Shown here piece after piece: positions 56,762 through 64,000 of a stretch of 64,000 nt of DNA; the stretch's first letter is position 1; every line of letters starts with the position of its first letter. A model generated the notes under the pieces. It was given only the letters and a program-made list of their open reading frames with translations, was not told where the DNA came from and ran no database searches. The stretch comes from Liopterus haemorrhoidalis (Eukaryota; Arthropoda; Insecta; Coleoptera; Dytiscidae): contig OZ020611.1 in assembly GCA_963971575.1 (NCBI GenBank), forward strand, positions 243,684,654-243,748,653, written 5' to 3'. Position numbers and translations under genes: made by a program.

Positions 56762-57882
56762 CCAGGTCTACAAGTATGAAATGCGGATTTTTTTCAAACT
56801 TGCCGCGCAAACAGAGTGTATTATTCAAAGTTTCAAAACATATGGCGTTTTGTTAAGTTATCATTAAGTGTCAAATGCGTATAGGTTATAATTTGAAAAG
56901 TGATCATATAGTTTTGTTTTACTGTGTTAAAAATGTCAAATTTTGTGCCAAATAAAGAACATGGAAAACCTCCAAAAAAATATGAAGATACAAAATTGGA
57001 AACATTGCTACAGGAAGACGATAGTCAATCACAAAAACAACTAGCAGAGCAGTTAGGCGTTAGTCAACAAACTGTTCCCAATCGCCTACGATAGATGGGT
57101 AAGATCCAGAAAGTCGGCAGATGGGTTCCACATGCATTGAATGAGAGGCAGATGGAAAAACGCAAAAACACTTGTGAAATTTTGCTTGCACGATACAAAA
57201 GAAACTCTTTTTTGCATCGTATCATTACTGGCGATGAAAAATGGATTTATTTTGAAAATCCCAAACGCAAAAAATCATGGGTGAACCCAGGCTCACCATC
57301 CACATCAACTGCAAGACCGAATCGCTTTGGCAAAAAGACAATGCTCTGTACTTAGTGGGACCAAAAGGGTGTGGTCTATTATGAATTGTTAAAACCTGGT
57401 AAAACAGTTAATACCCAACACTACCAACAACAACTGATCGAATTGAACCATTCGCTGCTCATAAAAAGACCAGAATACGAAAGAAGACAGCACAAGGTAA
57501 TCTTTCTTCACGATAACGATCCATCACATAAGGCAAAAGCAGTTTTCAACACATTGGAGGCACTCAAGTGGGAAGTGCTACCCCATGCCGCTTACTCACC
57601 AGACTTGGCCCCTTCAGATTACCACTCGTTCGCATCGATGGGGCACGCACTTGCCGAGCAGCACTTTTGTTCATATGAAAATGTGAAAGAATGGCTAGAT
57701 GAATGGTTTGCGGGGAAAGGAAAAGAGTTCTACTGGCGAGGTATTCACAAATTGCCTGAAAGATGGGAAAAATGTATAACTTCTAATGGAGCATACTTTG
57801 AATACATAAACTTTTACTGATCTTTTGAGTTTAATGTGTTTTATTTTAAAAAAAAATCCGCATTTCATACTTGTAGACCTGG
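56762..57882 (+). mobile_element. Mos1-like (mauritiana subfamily) mariner, decayed
   Basis: Inverted repeats CCAGGTCTACAAGTATGAAA at both ends, flanked by TA (56760-56761, 57883-57884). About 1,121 bp, shorter than the usual about 1.29 kb. Confidence 0.9.
56933..57820 (+). pseudogene. Mos1-like mariner transposase with two stops and an N-terminal deletion
   Basis: The reading frame stays in register throughout. It opens SNFVPNKE then jumps to HGKPPKKYED, so about 50-60 residues including the first helix-turn-helix are deleted. In-frame TAG codons lie at 57092 and 57353, the latter where the family has Trp. WVPHALNERQM, GDEKWIYF, LHDND and SPDLAPSDYH are kept, so all three Asp at DD34D spacing survive. 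The similarity to the Drosophila mauritiana mariner group is clear from memory of the family. Confidence 0.88.
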
Positions 57883-58090
57883 TATATATGGGACGTACCC
57901 ACCATCGCTTTTCTTCATATCGCAATAAGTCTAAATATGCATAAAAAAGATCTAGACTTCTCCTTCGATTTGACGACATATTTAATGAAATTGAATAACT
58001 GTTTACTCCAAATACTTGTATAAACTTTTAGGTTAGATTTGGGTTAGATACAAATGTTGTCAAAACCGAAAACGCGCACTTATTACGCCT

Positions 58091-58369
58091 CTAACCCCAC
58101 CATGAAATTCGAACTTGTAAATATAACACCACGCCTCTCACCCCTGTCACGCCTTTGACACTACCATGAAAATGATGCATAAGACTATTCAAAAATTCTT
58201 TTGGATAGTTATGTTCTTGAGGCGTCCTCTCTGTCGATTGAATCGATACTAAATATGTTGTAGACTGACCCTTCAAAAGGTTCAGACTCTCTTCCTTAAA
58301 GTTTCTAGCATCTTCATTTGTGGCAAAGGATGGCTGTAATGGAATAGTTAAGGACATCGCTGGTAAAGT
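58091..58369 (-). CDS. Unrecognised minus-strand open segment
   Basis: The frame reads LPAMSLTIPLQPSFATNEDA, then RNFKEESLNLLKGQSTTYLV and STERTPQEHNYPKEFLNSLM. Codon-like composition and a lack of low-complexity suggest a remnant of a coding exon or a transposon protein. It is cut on the right by the MITE at 58363. No family recognised. Confidence 0.3.
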   Translation of the reverse strand, partial: TLPAMSLTIPLQPSFATNEDARNFKEESLNLLKGQSTTYLVSIQSTERTPQEHNYPKEFLNSLMHHFHGSVKGVTGVRGVVLYLQVRISWWG

Positions 58370-58838
58370 CGGTTTACGATAACTATGAGATGACGTCACA
58401 CTTGGTTAATTTAAGTACCAACGTTATGATATGTTTTAATCAACATCAATCCATAACTCAGTTAGTACATTTATGTTGGTACATTTTTTCAATGTTGCCA
58501 GTTTGGAATTGGATTGTTCAATCGTTGTTAAGGCCACACCCATTATTGTTTCGAGCTCACTTCAATTTCTATGGGATAGAAAGAGACACAAAATATGTAA
58601 TTTTCATCTCTTTTTAACACATGTAAATTGGAATGAGAAAATACATGAAAGGCCACACCCATTATTGTTTCGAGCTCACTTCAATTTCTATGGGATAGAA
58701 AGAGGCACAAAATATAGGTTTTCAATATATTTTTAGAAGTTGTTCGATATAACCTTTTTTTGACAGTTTACGAATTGGCAACAAGGTGAGTTTTTCAACT
58801 GTGACGTCATTTCATAGTTATGGTAAACGGACTTTAGT
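58363..58838. mobile_element. TA-flanked MITE with TGACGTCA in its ends
   Basis: Inverted repeats of about 35 bp (AAAGTCGGTTTACGATAACT and on to ATGACGTCACA) with TA on each side. A 65-bp segment is directly repeated inside (58532-58596 and 58651-58716). A related half lies at 34718. Confidence 0.8.
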
Positions 58839-58907
58839 CAAACTGCTTCTAAATGTAGCCGTTACTATTGATTCATTGATTAAGATTAACATAGGACGCC
58901 TTTGTAA

Positions 58908-59510
58908 AGGATTCCACACACCAAAGAGGCCGCGGTGGCGGTCGCGGTAGCGGTAGCGATACGACTAGCGATCAGGTCTCCTCACAATAACGCGGTGGGA
59001 GTGGCGGTAACGGTAGCGATCAGTTAGTGAATCACGGTATATAGTTGTATGATAATATTGATTGCGAGAATACAATAGAATAATTAATTGTATGTAGAGG
59101 AAAAATAATAATCTACTTACTATCAATTTCCAAAACTTTTCCTATTTCGTCCCACACTTTATTTGTTTTCCTGATATTCTTGTAATCAGGATGTGTTAAG
59201 TCATACAAAATTAAACGATCCTTTACTGATCTATGATTTTTTCTGTTAAATTATCTATTTTCGACATTATTTTCTTAAATATATTCACTCTGTGGTATAT
59301 AAACAATGAATATCGCGCGGCCTAACGCAACTTGTCGAGTTCAGCCGCCAGTGTTTGGTGATCGCTAGACTGAACGCTGCATTCGGCGTCGTTCTCAGAT
59401 AGCTGAACGCTTATATTTGCGTGGTCTCATTGTATTATATAGGTTGCGGTAGGCCGCCGCCGTACCGCTACCGCAGCCGCAACTGCGGCCGCTTTGGTGT
59501 GTGGAATCCT
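58908..59510. mobile_element. G+C-rich PIF/Harbinger-type MITE
   Basis: Inverted ends AGGATTCCACACACCAAAG with TAA on both sides (58905-58907, 59511-59513). Runs of GCGGTAGCGGT and CCGCTACCGC fill the subterminal regions. Confidence 0.85.
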
Positions 59511-59593
59511 TAAAAGCGAAGACTAAGCGGTAAAATGGCCCCAATTGCAAGTTTATAATTGGTGTCATAAATTTATATTTGTGTACATTTCAG

Positions 59594-59792
59594 GTGATGG
59601 TTGGTCATACGGACGCTGTGACATGTGTGGCGGTTTCAGTATTAGATAAGAGTGTAGTCGTCTCCGGATCGTATGACACGAATCTGATAGTGTGGGACAT
59701 CAACACTGGTTCAGACCTGCACACCCTCTCAGCGCACCTCGGCTACGTCACGTGCGTCAAAGTCTCAGCCGACGGAACTATAGCAATATCAG
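59594..59792 (+). CDS. NWD-like gene exon 17: WD40 repeats
   Basis: The acceptor is tacatttcag and the donor is gtatgt. It enters in phase 0 and leaves one base of a Gly codon. It reads VMVGHTDAVTCVAVSVLDKS then VVVSGSYDTNLIVWDINTGS, a textbook blade (GH, then IVWD), and the beginning of the next (YVTCVKVSADGTIAIS). A G+C-rich Harbinger-type MITE ends 84 bp upstream. Confidence 0.95.
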
Positions 59793-59894
59793 GTATGTTA
59801 CAACATTTCCATTTTTATGAATTTCTTAGGTGTAAGCTAGAAACCCTTATGAAGTCTAATATTTTACACTTGAGCCATAACAGCAAGACAACAT

Positions 59895-60836
59895 GATAAT
59901 AGGGGATAGGCATGATTTATTTTTTTATTTTTTATTATATTCCTCTTGTTGCATATAACATAAAAAACAGTTTTGCATTTTTTTTTAATTTGAAGACTTA
60001 AAAAAATCATAAATGTATGTAGCGCGCGAAAACCACGTGTGACGTCATACCCTACTTAAGTGTACAGCGTACAGCCTACCCAGTGTACAGCGTAAAGCCT
60101 ACGCAGTCTGTCGTGAACTTATTTGCTTGTATAACTTTCATAGATTGTGTAAAGTTAGAGTGATTTTAAATTAAATAAAGTTTAATTCTATAAAAACAAT
60201 TTATACATGTTTACCGAATTAAATTTTATATTAAAATATATAACCTATATTGCAGTATTTCAATTATGCCTCTAATGTTTTGTAACTTCATGTAAACAAT
60301 GTAGTAAAATTCTGACATATAAATTACATATATATTTACATTTTACAGAGTTGCAGCGTTTATTGTTTACATAAATTTATAGAATACATAAATGGTTTAC
60401 TTACAAGTCTGTTTTGACACCACGTATTTCTTCAGCACTGTAGCTTTCATTATTTTTCATATATTCCATGAGCATAAAAGCATCAATGTTGGGTAAATTA
60501 TCACTCTGAGCCCAAACAAAATCTTTATCTGCCATTTTAATGAGAAAAATTGTTTAAAAACAAATACAAAACTCTCGAACAATACAATATACACACGTAA
60601 AGATTATGTTGTAGTCTGGGCTGTCTGGGGTTTGACGTCATGCTCAGTCGTATTTACTCGGCAACCTTCGCGCTGTGGTCGGCTTATTTCAAATTTACAA
60701 TATTTTAATTAAAAAATTTGGCTGTAATATTAATTAAAATGTGATTTTTGTTTTGTTAGGTGACATAACTAACATTAACATATCAAAAAATGTAGTTTTA
60801 AGGAAATATAAATTTTATGCCTATCCCCTATTCTAA
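59895..60836. mobile_element. TIR element (AATAGGGGATAGGCAT ends) containing a coding exon
   Basis: Inverted repeats of about 18 bp at about 59897 and 60815-60836. Inside, a short tandem repeat (GTGTACAGCGTAAAGCCTAC) lies at 60058-60105, and a minus-strand exon at 60405-60535. Confidence 0.6.
60405..60535 (-). CDS. First coding exon of an unknown gene, YqaJ/SWIM-like start
   Basis: The minus strand reads MADKDFVWAQSDNLPNIDAF then MLMEYMKNNESYSAEEIRGV and KTD, followed by a perfect donor, gtaagt. A Leu-Pro-x-Ile/Val-Asp start and the E-x-R-G-x-K ending resemble the beginning of insect transposon-associated proteins with SWIM and YqaJ-type nuclease domains. This is recalled, not tested. The exon leaves two bases of a codon; no second exon is found within the element, so it may be a captured or orphan exon. 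It was too short to stand out as an ORF. Confidence 0.4.
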
Positions 60837-60942
60837 AAATATTGCGAAATATTTCAACATTGCCGTAATGGTGTACACACATTTTCTTTTTTTTTTTAAA
60901 TTGTTTCATTAATTAAAAATTGTAAAAAAGTTCAAAGACATA

Positions 60943-61339
60943 CAGTCTGTTCCAAACGGTTAAGCGGAACTAAATGGGATTTTCGTTCTTTTAGGTTGTC
61001 ACGAGAAGGGACCTTGCTTGGGTTATTTCATTTTTCACGTTGGAATGTCAAAATTTAAAATTCCAACAATGAAACCATAGAAACGAATGACATGTCAAAA
61101 TTAAATTATTTTTTTTTTACAAATTTTAATGACAAAAAAATAAATAAATGGGAAATTTGTATTAAGAATGCACAAAATATCAAAATATAAAGAAAATGAC
61201 ATTTTAAAATGATATTAACCTTAACCAAAAAATGTTTATGATTTACAAAGCTTAAACAAAACGACCGAAAAGCACGATTTAAACGATGAAAGTAACTAGA
61301 TTGCAAAATCTAGTTCCGCTTAACCGTTGGAACAGACTG
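60943..61339. mobile_element. TA-flanked MITE, copy 2 (CAGTCTGTTCCAAAC ends)
   Basis: Inverse of 13578-13983 with over 90 per cent of positions matching by eye; TA at 60941-60942 and 61340-61341. It ends 88 bp before exon 18. Confidence 0.85.
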
Positions 61340-61426
61340 TACGTGATTTTTTCTCGGTCTACTCTGATAATGTATTTATTTATTATTATTTTTTTGATAC
61401 ACTTATTATTTTAATATACTTTGCAG

Positions 61427-61651
61427 GTTCTGATGACAAGTCAGTAATAATATGGGACACGAAGCGTGGACTACAACTGACAAGCCTACAGGTGCACGTC
61501 CCCATACTGAACCTGGAGCCCACGTCCGACTGCTCGAGGATAGCCGTTCACCTGAAGGAGAACCAGTTTCTGCCCATCATCTGCTTGCACAATACTCCTG
61601 CCAAATACGTCAAACTTCCTACATACTACATTCCCGCTAAAGATATGGATA
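61427..61651 (+). CDS. NWD-like gene exon 18: last WD40 blade
   Basis: The acceptor is actttgcag and the donor is gtaagt. It completes a Gly codon and reads SDDKSVIIWDTKRGLQLTSL, closing the blade started in exon 17, then QVHVPILNLEPTSDCSRIAV and HLKENQFLPIICLHNTPAKY. The latter looks like the degenerate final blade. It ends IPAKDMD and leaves one base. A 397-bp MITE ends 88 bp upstream. Confidence 0.94.
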
Positions 61652-61787
61652 GTAAGTATACACAAATATCTAAATACACTCATCAAAATTATCTAGGGAT
61701 ATTTAATGATGTATTTGAGGAGGTTGGGAAATAAATGTTTGTTTAATGTCTCGTAACACAGATGAACGACCGCAGAATATTCAAAGT

Positions 61788-62402
61788 TTAATGGTCTGTA
61801 ACTTGACAAGCAAAGCAGCTGTTGCTTTGAAAATGAGTATTCAAGTTGTAAAATAACATCAAAAAAAATATTGTCGTGGTGTTCTTTGCAGGAGAAGTGA
61901 TAAAAGTGGACAAAAAAAGCCTCATAATATCCGTGAAATTATTTTGCAATGATCCAATATTAATGCGGAAACCGTTATTTTGGACGTTTGCCATTGCTGA
62001 TAGTACTAGGCTAGAATAGTACAATATAATGAGTATTAGTATCAAAAAGATAAAATACTTTACGAGGTACATAAAATTCTTCGAATTTTTATACCGGGTA
62101 TTGTAAGAGTGGGACCGGGTTATAGGTATGTTGCTATTAGATGGGTGGTTGGGGTCAGCTATAGGTAGGAATGAGGTTACCTTCGGAGGATTAACGACCG
62201 GATTAAGGTTGTTTGTCACATTATTGTGTGCTAATGAGTTGTTTGTTACCGGATTAGTGACCTGAGGATTAGCAAGGTTGTTTTGAATAATAGACAGCCA
62301 GAGTTGAGGAAATTCTATGCTAGCTTGACTGACAGTATCTCCAGAGTTTTCGATCAAAGCAGACCCTTTCAATTTTCTTTTAAACTTGTTTTCCTCATAC
62401 AT
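61788..62402 (-). pseudogene. Penelope-like protein C-terminus plus extension with a membrane-like segment
   Basis: The first 40 residues (EENKFKRKLKGSALIENSGD, SIEFPQLWLSII) are the usual end of a Penelope-like protein. The frame then continues through an Asn/Pro-rich stretch and a strongly hydrophobic segment (FMYLVKYFIFLILILIILYY). That part may be untranslated 3' sequence that happens to be open. Confidence 0.6.
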
Positions 62403-62842
62403 TAAGGCTTTAGCATTTTTCCATTGAGAAAATGGTGTTCATTTTCCCAAGCATGTTCGGCCAGTTTGGAACAATAAATTTCACCCTGTTGAACTTTTTT
62501 CTTATGCTTGTTGACCCTTAAATGTAAAGGTCTGCAAGTCTCGCCAATATATTGTTTCCCGCACTGGCAGGGAATAGAGTAGACACAGTTTTTTTTTAGG
62601 ACAGATTTGGGTTTCGTACATAATAGGATAGATCTTAAAGTCGAACTCGATTTGAAGGCTACTTGGATGTTATGCTTCTTTAGTATCTTACCAATTTTCT
62701 CTGATACTCCTTTATAATAGGGCATAGAGACATGTCGCACTTCGTCAGTTCTAGGTGCGTCATTTTTCTTATGATTGATAGCATCAGTAATAATTTTATG
62801 ACTATAACCATTATCCTGTAAGGTGGAACGGATGTTCTTCAT
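62402..62842 (-). pseudogene. Penelope-like protein, GIY-YIG endonuclease region
   Basis: The frame contains ISMPYYKG-like SMPYYKGVSEKIGKILKKHN, then KSVLKKNCVYSIPCQCGKQY followed by IGETCRPLHLRVNKHKKKV and LAEHAWENEHHF. The paired tyrosine strands (VYSIP and QYIGE), the Arg helix and the EH...H pattern are the GIY-YIG nuclease of Penelope-like elements. The frame stops at KMLKP, just before the continuing frame. Confidence 0.85.
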
Positions 62843-62894
62843 TTCAACTTTTAACAGCCTCTTAGAGGAACAAATTACTTAACTAGAAGTTAAT

Positions 62895-63226
62895 AGTTAA
62901 AATTAAACAACTTTGTACGATTTATGTTATTTATTATTTTGTAAATAAATGGTCGCCATTTTGAAATGGTTAAAATTAAAGTATGATATTTTAATATCCT
63001 TGTAAAGCTGATTTAATTTACTTTCAAGAAAATAAATAAAGTATCGATTTCCTATGCTAGATAAAAAGTTGAAACAATTTCCGCTGAAACCGGAAGTGAT
63101 GCAGAATTCTTATTATAGTCCTTAAGTGGGCCCTTTTATCTAGTTTAACTTTTCTTGTAAAGAATTTTTGCTATCTATTAAAATAAAGGAGTTATTCGAG
63201 GTGCGACGTTTCAAACAAACACCCTG
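62895..63226 (-). repeat. Dispersed CAGGGTG-type repeat, copy 5
   Basis: Inverse orientation, ending ACAAACACCCTG at 63226; more diverged than the others. Confidence 0.7.
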
Positions 63227-63345
63227 TATATACAGTATCATACCATTATTTTATATTACACATGCGGAAAATTAAATGAAAAAAGTGAATATCAATTTAA
63301 AACCAGTATTATTCGTTTTGTTTCTAATTATTTTTATTATTTCAG

Positions 63346-63554
63346 ACACACGACCCGGTCCGAAGAGGCAAATGAGACGACTGCTCAAGAAGGAGGTGTC
63401 CTTGGACACGTATACCTGGCAGAAGAAGTACGCGCATCTCACATCCAACATCATGATCGCCGCGATGGACGAGCGGCTCAAGAGGCGCTTCTCCGTCTCC
63501 GCCTCCATGGAGGAGATCTCCAAAATACCACAGAATAAGACCCTCGGATCACAG
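63346..63554 (+). CDS. NWD-like gene exon 19: basic C-terminal region
   Basis: The acceptor is attatttcag and the donor is gtcagt. It completes an Asn codon, then reads TRPGPKRQMRRLLKKEVSLD, TYTWQKKYAHLTSNIMIAAM and DERLKRRFSVSASMEEISKI. This strongly basic, helical segment follows the WD40 region. It ends in phase 0 at GSQ, so at least one more exon is expected beyond the window. G+C content is high, as in the other exons. Confidence 0.9.
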
Positions 63555-63779
63555 GTCAGTTTTTATGGGATTTGGGGATTATACGTCAGTCGCTTGAATA
63601 AACGTGCCATAAAAAAAAATAATTATGTAAAGTCATTTCAAATTCAGTGAAACTTATACATCAAACTTATTATATAATTAGAATAATAAAAACAACAATC
63701 AGCTGTTTGCACAATGGGGGTAAGACCGTCAGCTGAGGGATTATAATTGCTGAGCGGGTTTTTAGCCTAAGCATTTTAT

Positions 63780-64000
63780 CTCCTGTGACCTTCTTAGCAA
63801 GGCCTTTGATTGCGTGTTTCATGAAATTCTACAGGCGAAACTCGAATACTATGGCATTAGAGGTACAGCACTCGATTTATTTGAATCGTATTTGACAAAT
63901 AGGACTCAGATGGTGCAATTAAACGGTATGCACTCGCAATCCCAAAAAATAATGTACGGAATAGCCCAGGGTTCTGTAATAGGCCCAATTCTATTCCTGC
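63780..64000 (+). pseudogene. Non-LTR retrotransposon RT fragment running off the window
   Basis: The frame reads SKAFDCVFHEILQAKLEYYG, then IRGTALDLFESYLTNRTQMV and YGIAQGSVIGPILFL. FDCV, the YGIRG turn and QGSxxGP are the RT palm motifs of jockey-like LINEs. The copy starts abruptly near 63780; the rest lies beyond 64000. Changes from the consensus (QGSVIGP, DLLSKAF) suggest decay. Confidence 0.75.

Larger units (their letters stand above)
61788..62845 (-). mobile_element. Penelope-like element, 3' part
   Basis: Two minus-strand frames (62842-62402 and 62402-61788) form the C-terminal part of a Penelope-like retroelement protein, separated by a frameshift at about 62402. The RT domain upstream is missing, so the copy is 5' truncated. 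It lies in the intron between exons 18 and 19. Confidence 0.8.
6568..63554 (+). other. NACHT and WD-repeat protein gene (NWD1/NWD2-like), 19 internal exons, partial
   Basis: This is the host gene that spans the window. I assembled 19 exons by eye from open frames bounded by AG and GT. Every junction is phase-consistent, giving 4,550 nt or about 1,516 codons without a stop. Domain order is a DUF4062-like region (exons at 6568 and 10177), a helical linker (14283 to 27700), NACHT (30304 to 34704), a winged-helix-like region (36833 to 37475), a helical spacer (39791), WD40 blades (42194 to 61651) and a basic tail (63346). The family is known as STAND-type signalling ATPases, expected in the cytosol. 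Vertebrate members are of similar size, so most of the protein is here. The start-codon exon is upstream or unrecognised in 1-6567, and the last exon lies beyond 64000. Introns range from 55 bp to 13 kb and are filled with transposons. NWD1 and NWD2 cannot be told apart here. Confidence 0.93.

Overview
This is animal nuclear DNA, almost certainly from an insect with a large, AT-rich, repeat-packed genome. The evidence is GT-AG introns, several mariner families, a Penelope element, Helentron-type repeats carrying CAGA microsatellites, hAT and PIF/Harbinger MITEs, and TTAGG-rich tracts. The order cannot be decided from the sequence alone. The window lies almost entirely inside one plus-strand host gene, for which I can place 19 consecutive internal exons between 6568 and 63554 (4,550 nt, about 1,516 codons). 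All exon junctions agree in phase. The protein reads as a NACHT and WD-repeat protein (NWD1/NWD2 family): a DUF4062-like N-terminal region, a NACHT P-loop ATPase with Walker A (GDPGSGKT) and Walker B (LLIDDLH), a winged-helix-like stretch, many WD40 blades and a basic tail. The start-codon exon and the last exon(s) are not seen.

A second, small host gene appears to be nested antisense in the 13-kb intron of the NWD gene. Its signal-peptide exon (23357-23174) and its Thr/Pro-rich exon with a hydrophobic C-terminus (18012-17732) join in phase to give a predicted 154-residue secreted, possibly GPI-anchored protein. A poly(A) signal lies downstream. The two exons are separated by a 5.2-kb intron filled with nested transposons.

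Nearly everything else is mobile DNA. 1-6567: decayed mariners, a SINE, a hairpin MITE and a Helentron-like repeat with an 83-copy CAGA array. 6837-8146: an intact-looking DD41D (rosa-type) mariner. 8470-14100: several TIR elements. 14547-17540: a three-level nest of Helentron, TIR element and Helentron. 18114-22890: a DD41D mariner derivative with TIRs over 100 bp, a large palindrome, and a 3.45-kb element whose right TIR is split by another TIR element. 23654-24763: a hAT element with GCGGAT subterminal arrays. 25800-27400: a mariner fragment and a second Helentron-like family with an 8-bp CAGACGGA array. 29217-36817: two Tigger/pogo derivatives, a LINE and Harbinger MITEs. 37526-45000: more Helentron copies, a mariner and Harbinger remains. 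46387-47690: a foldback-like element. 49905-63226: mariners of several lineages, MITEs, a Penelope element and the first exon of an unknown minus-strand gene. 63775-64000: a LINE running off the window.

Two patterns stand out beyond the nested gene. Otherwise similar Helentron copies carry different tRNA-like blocks at the same internal position. Several transposons sit within about 25 bp of functional splice sites of the host gene.
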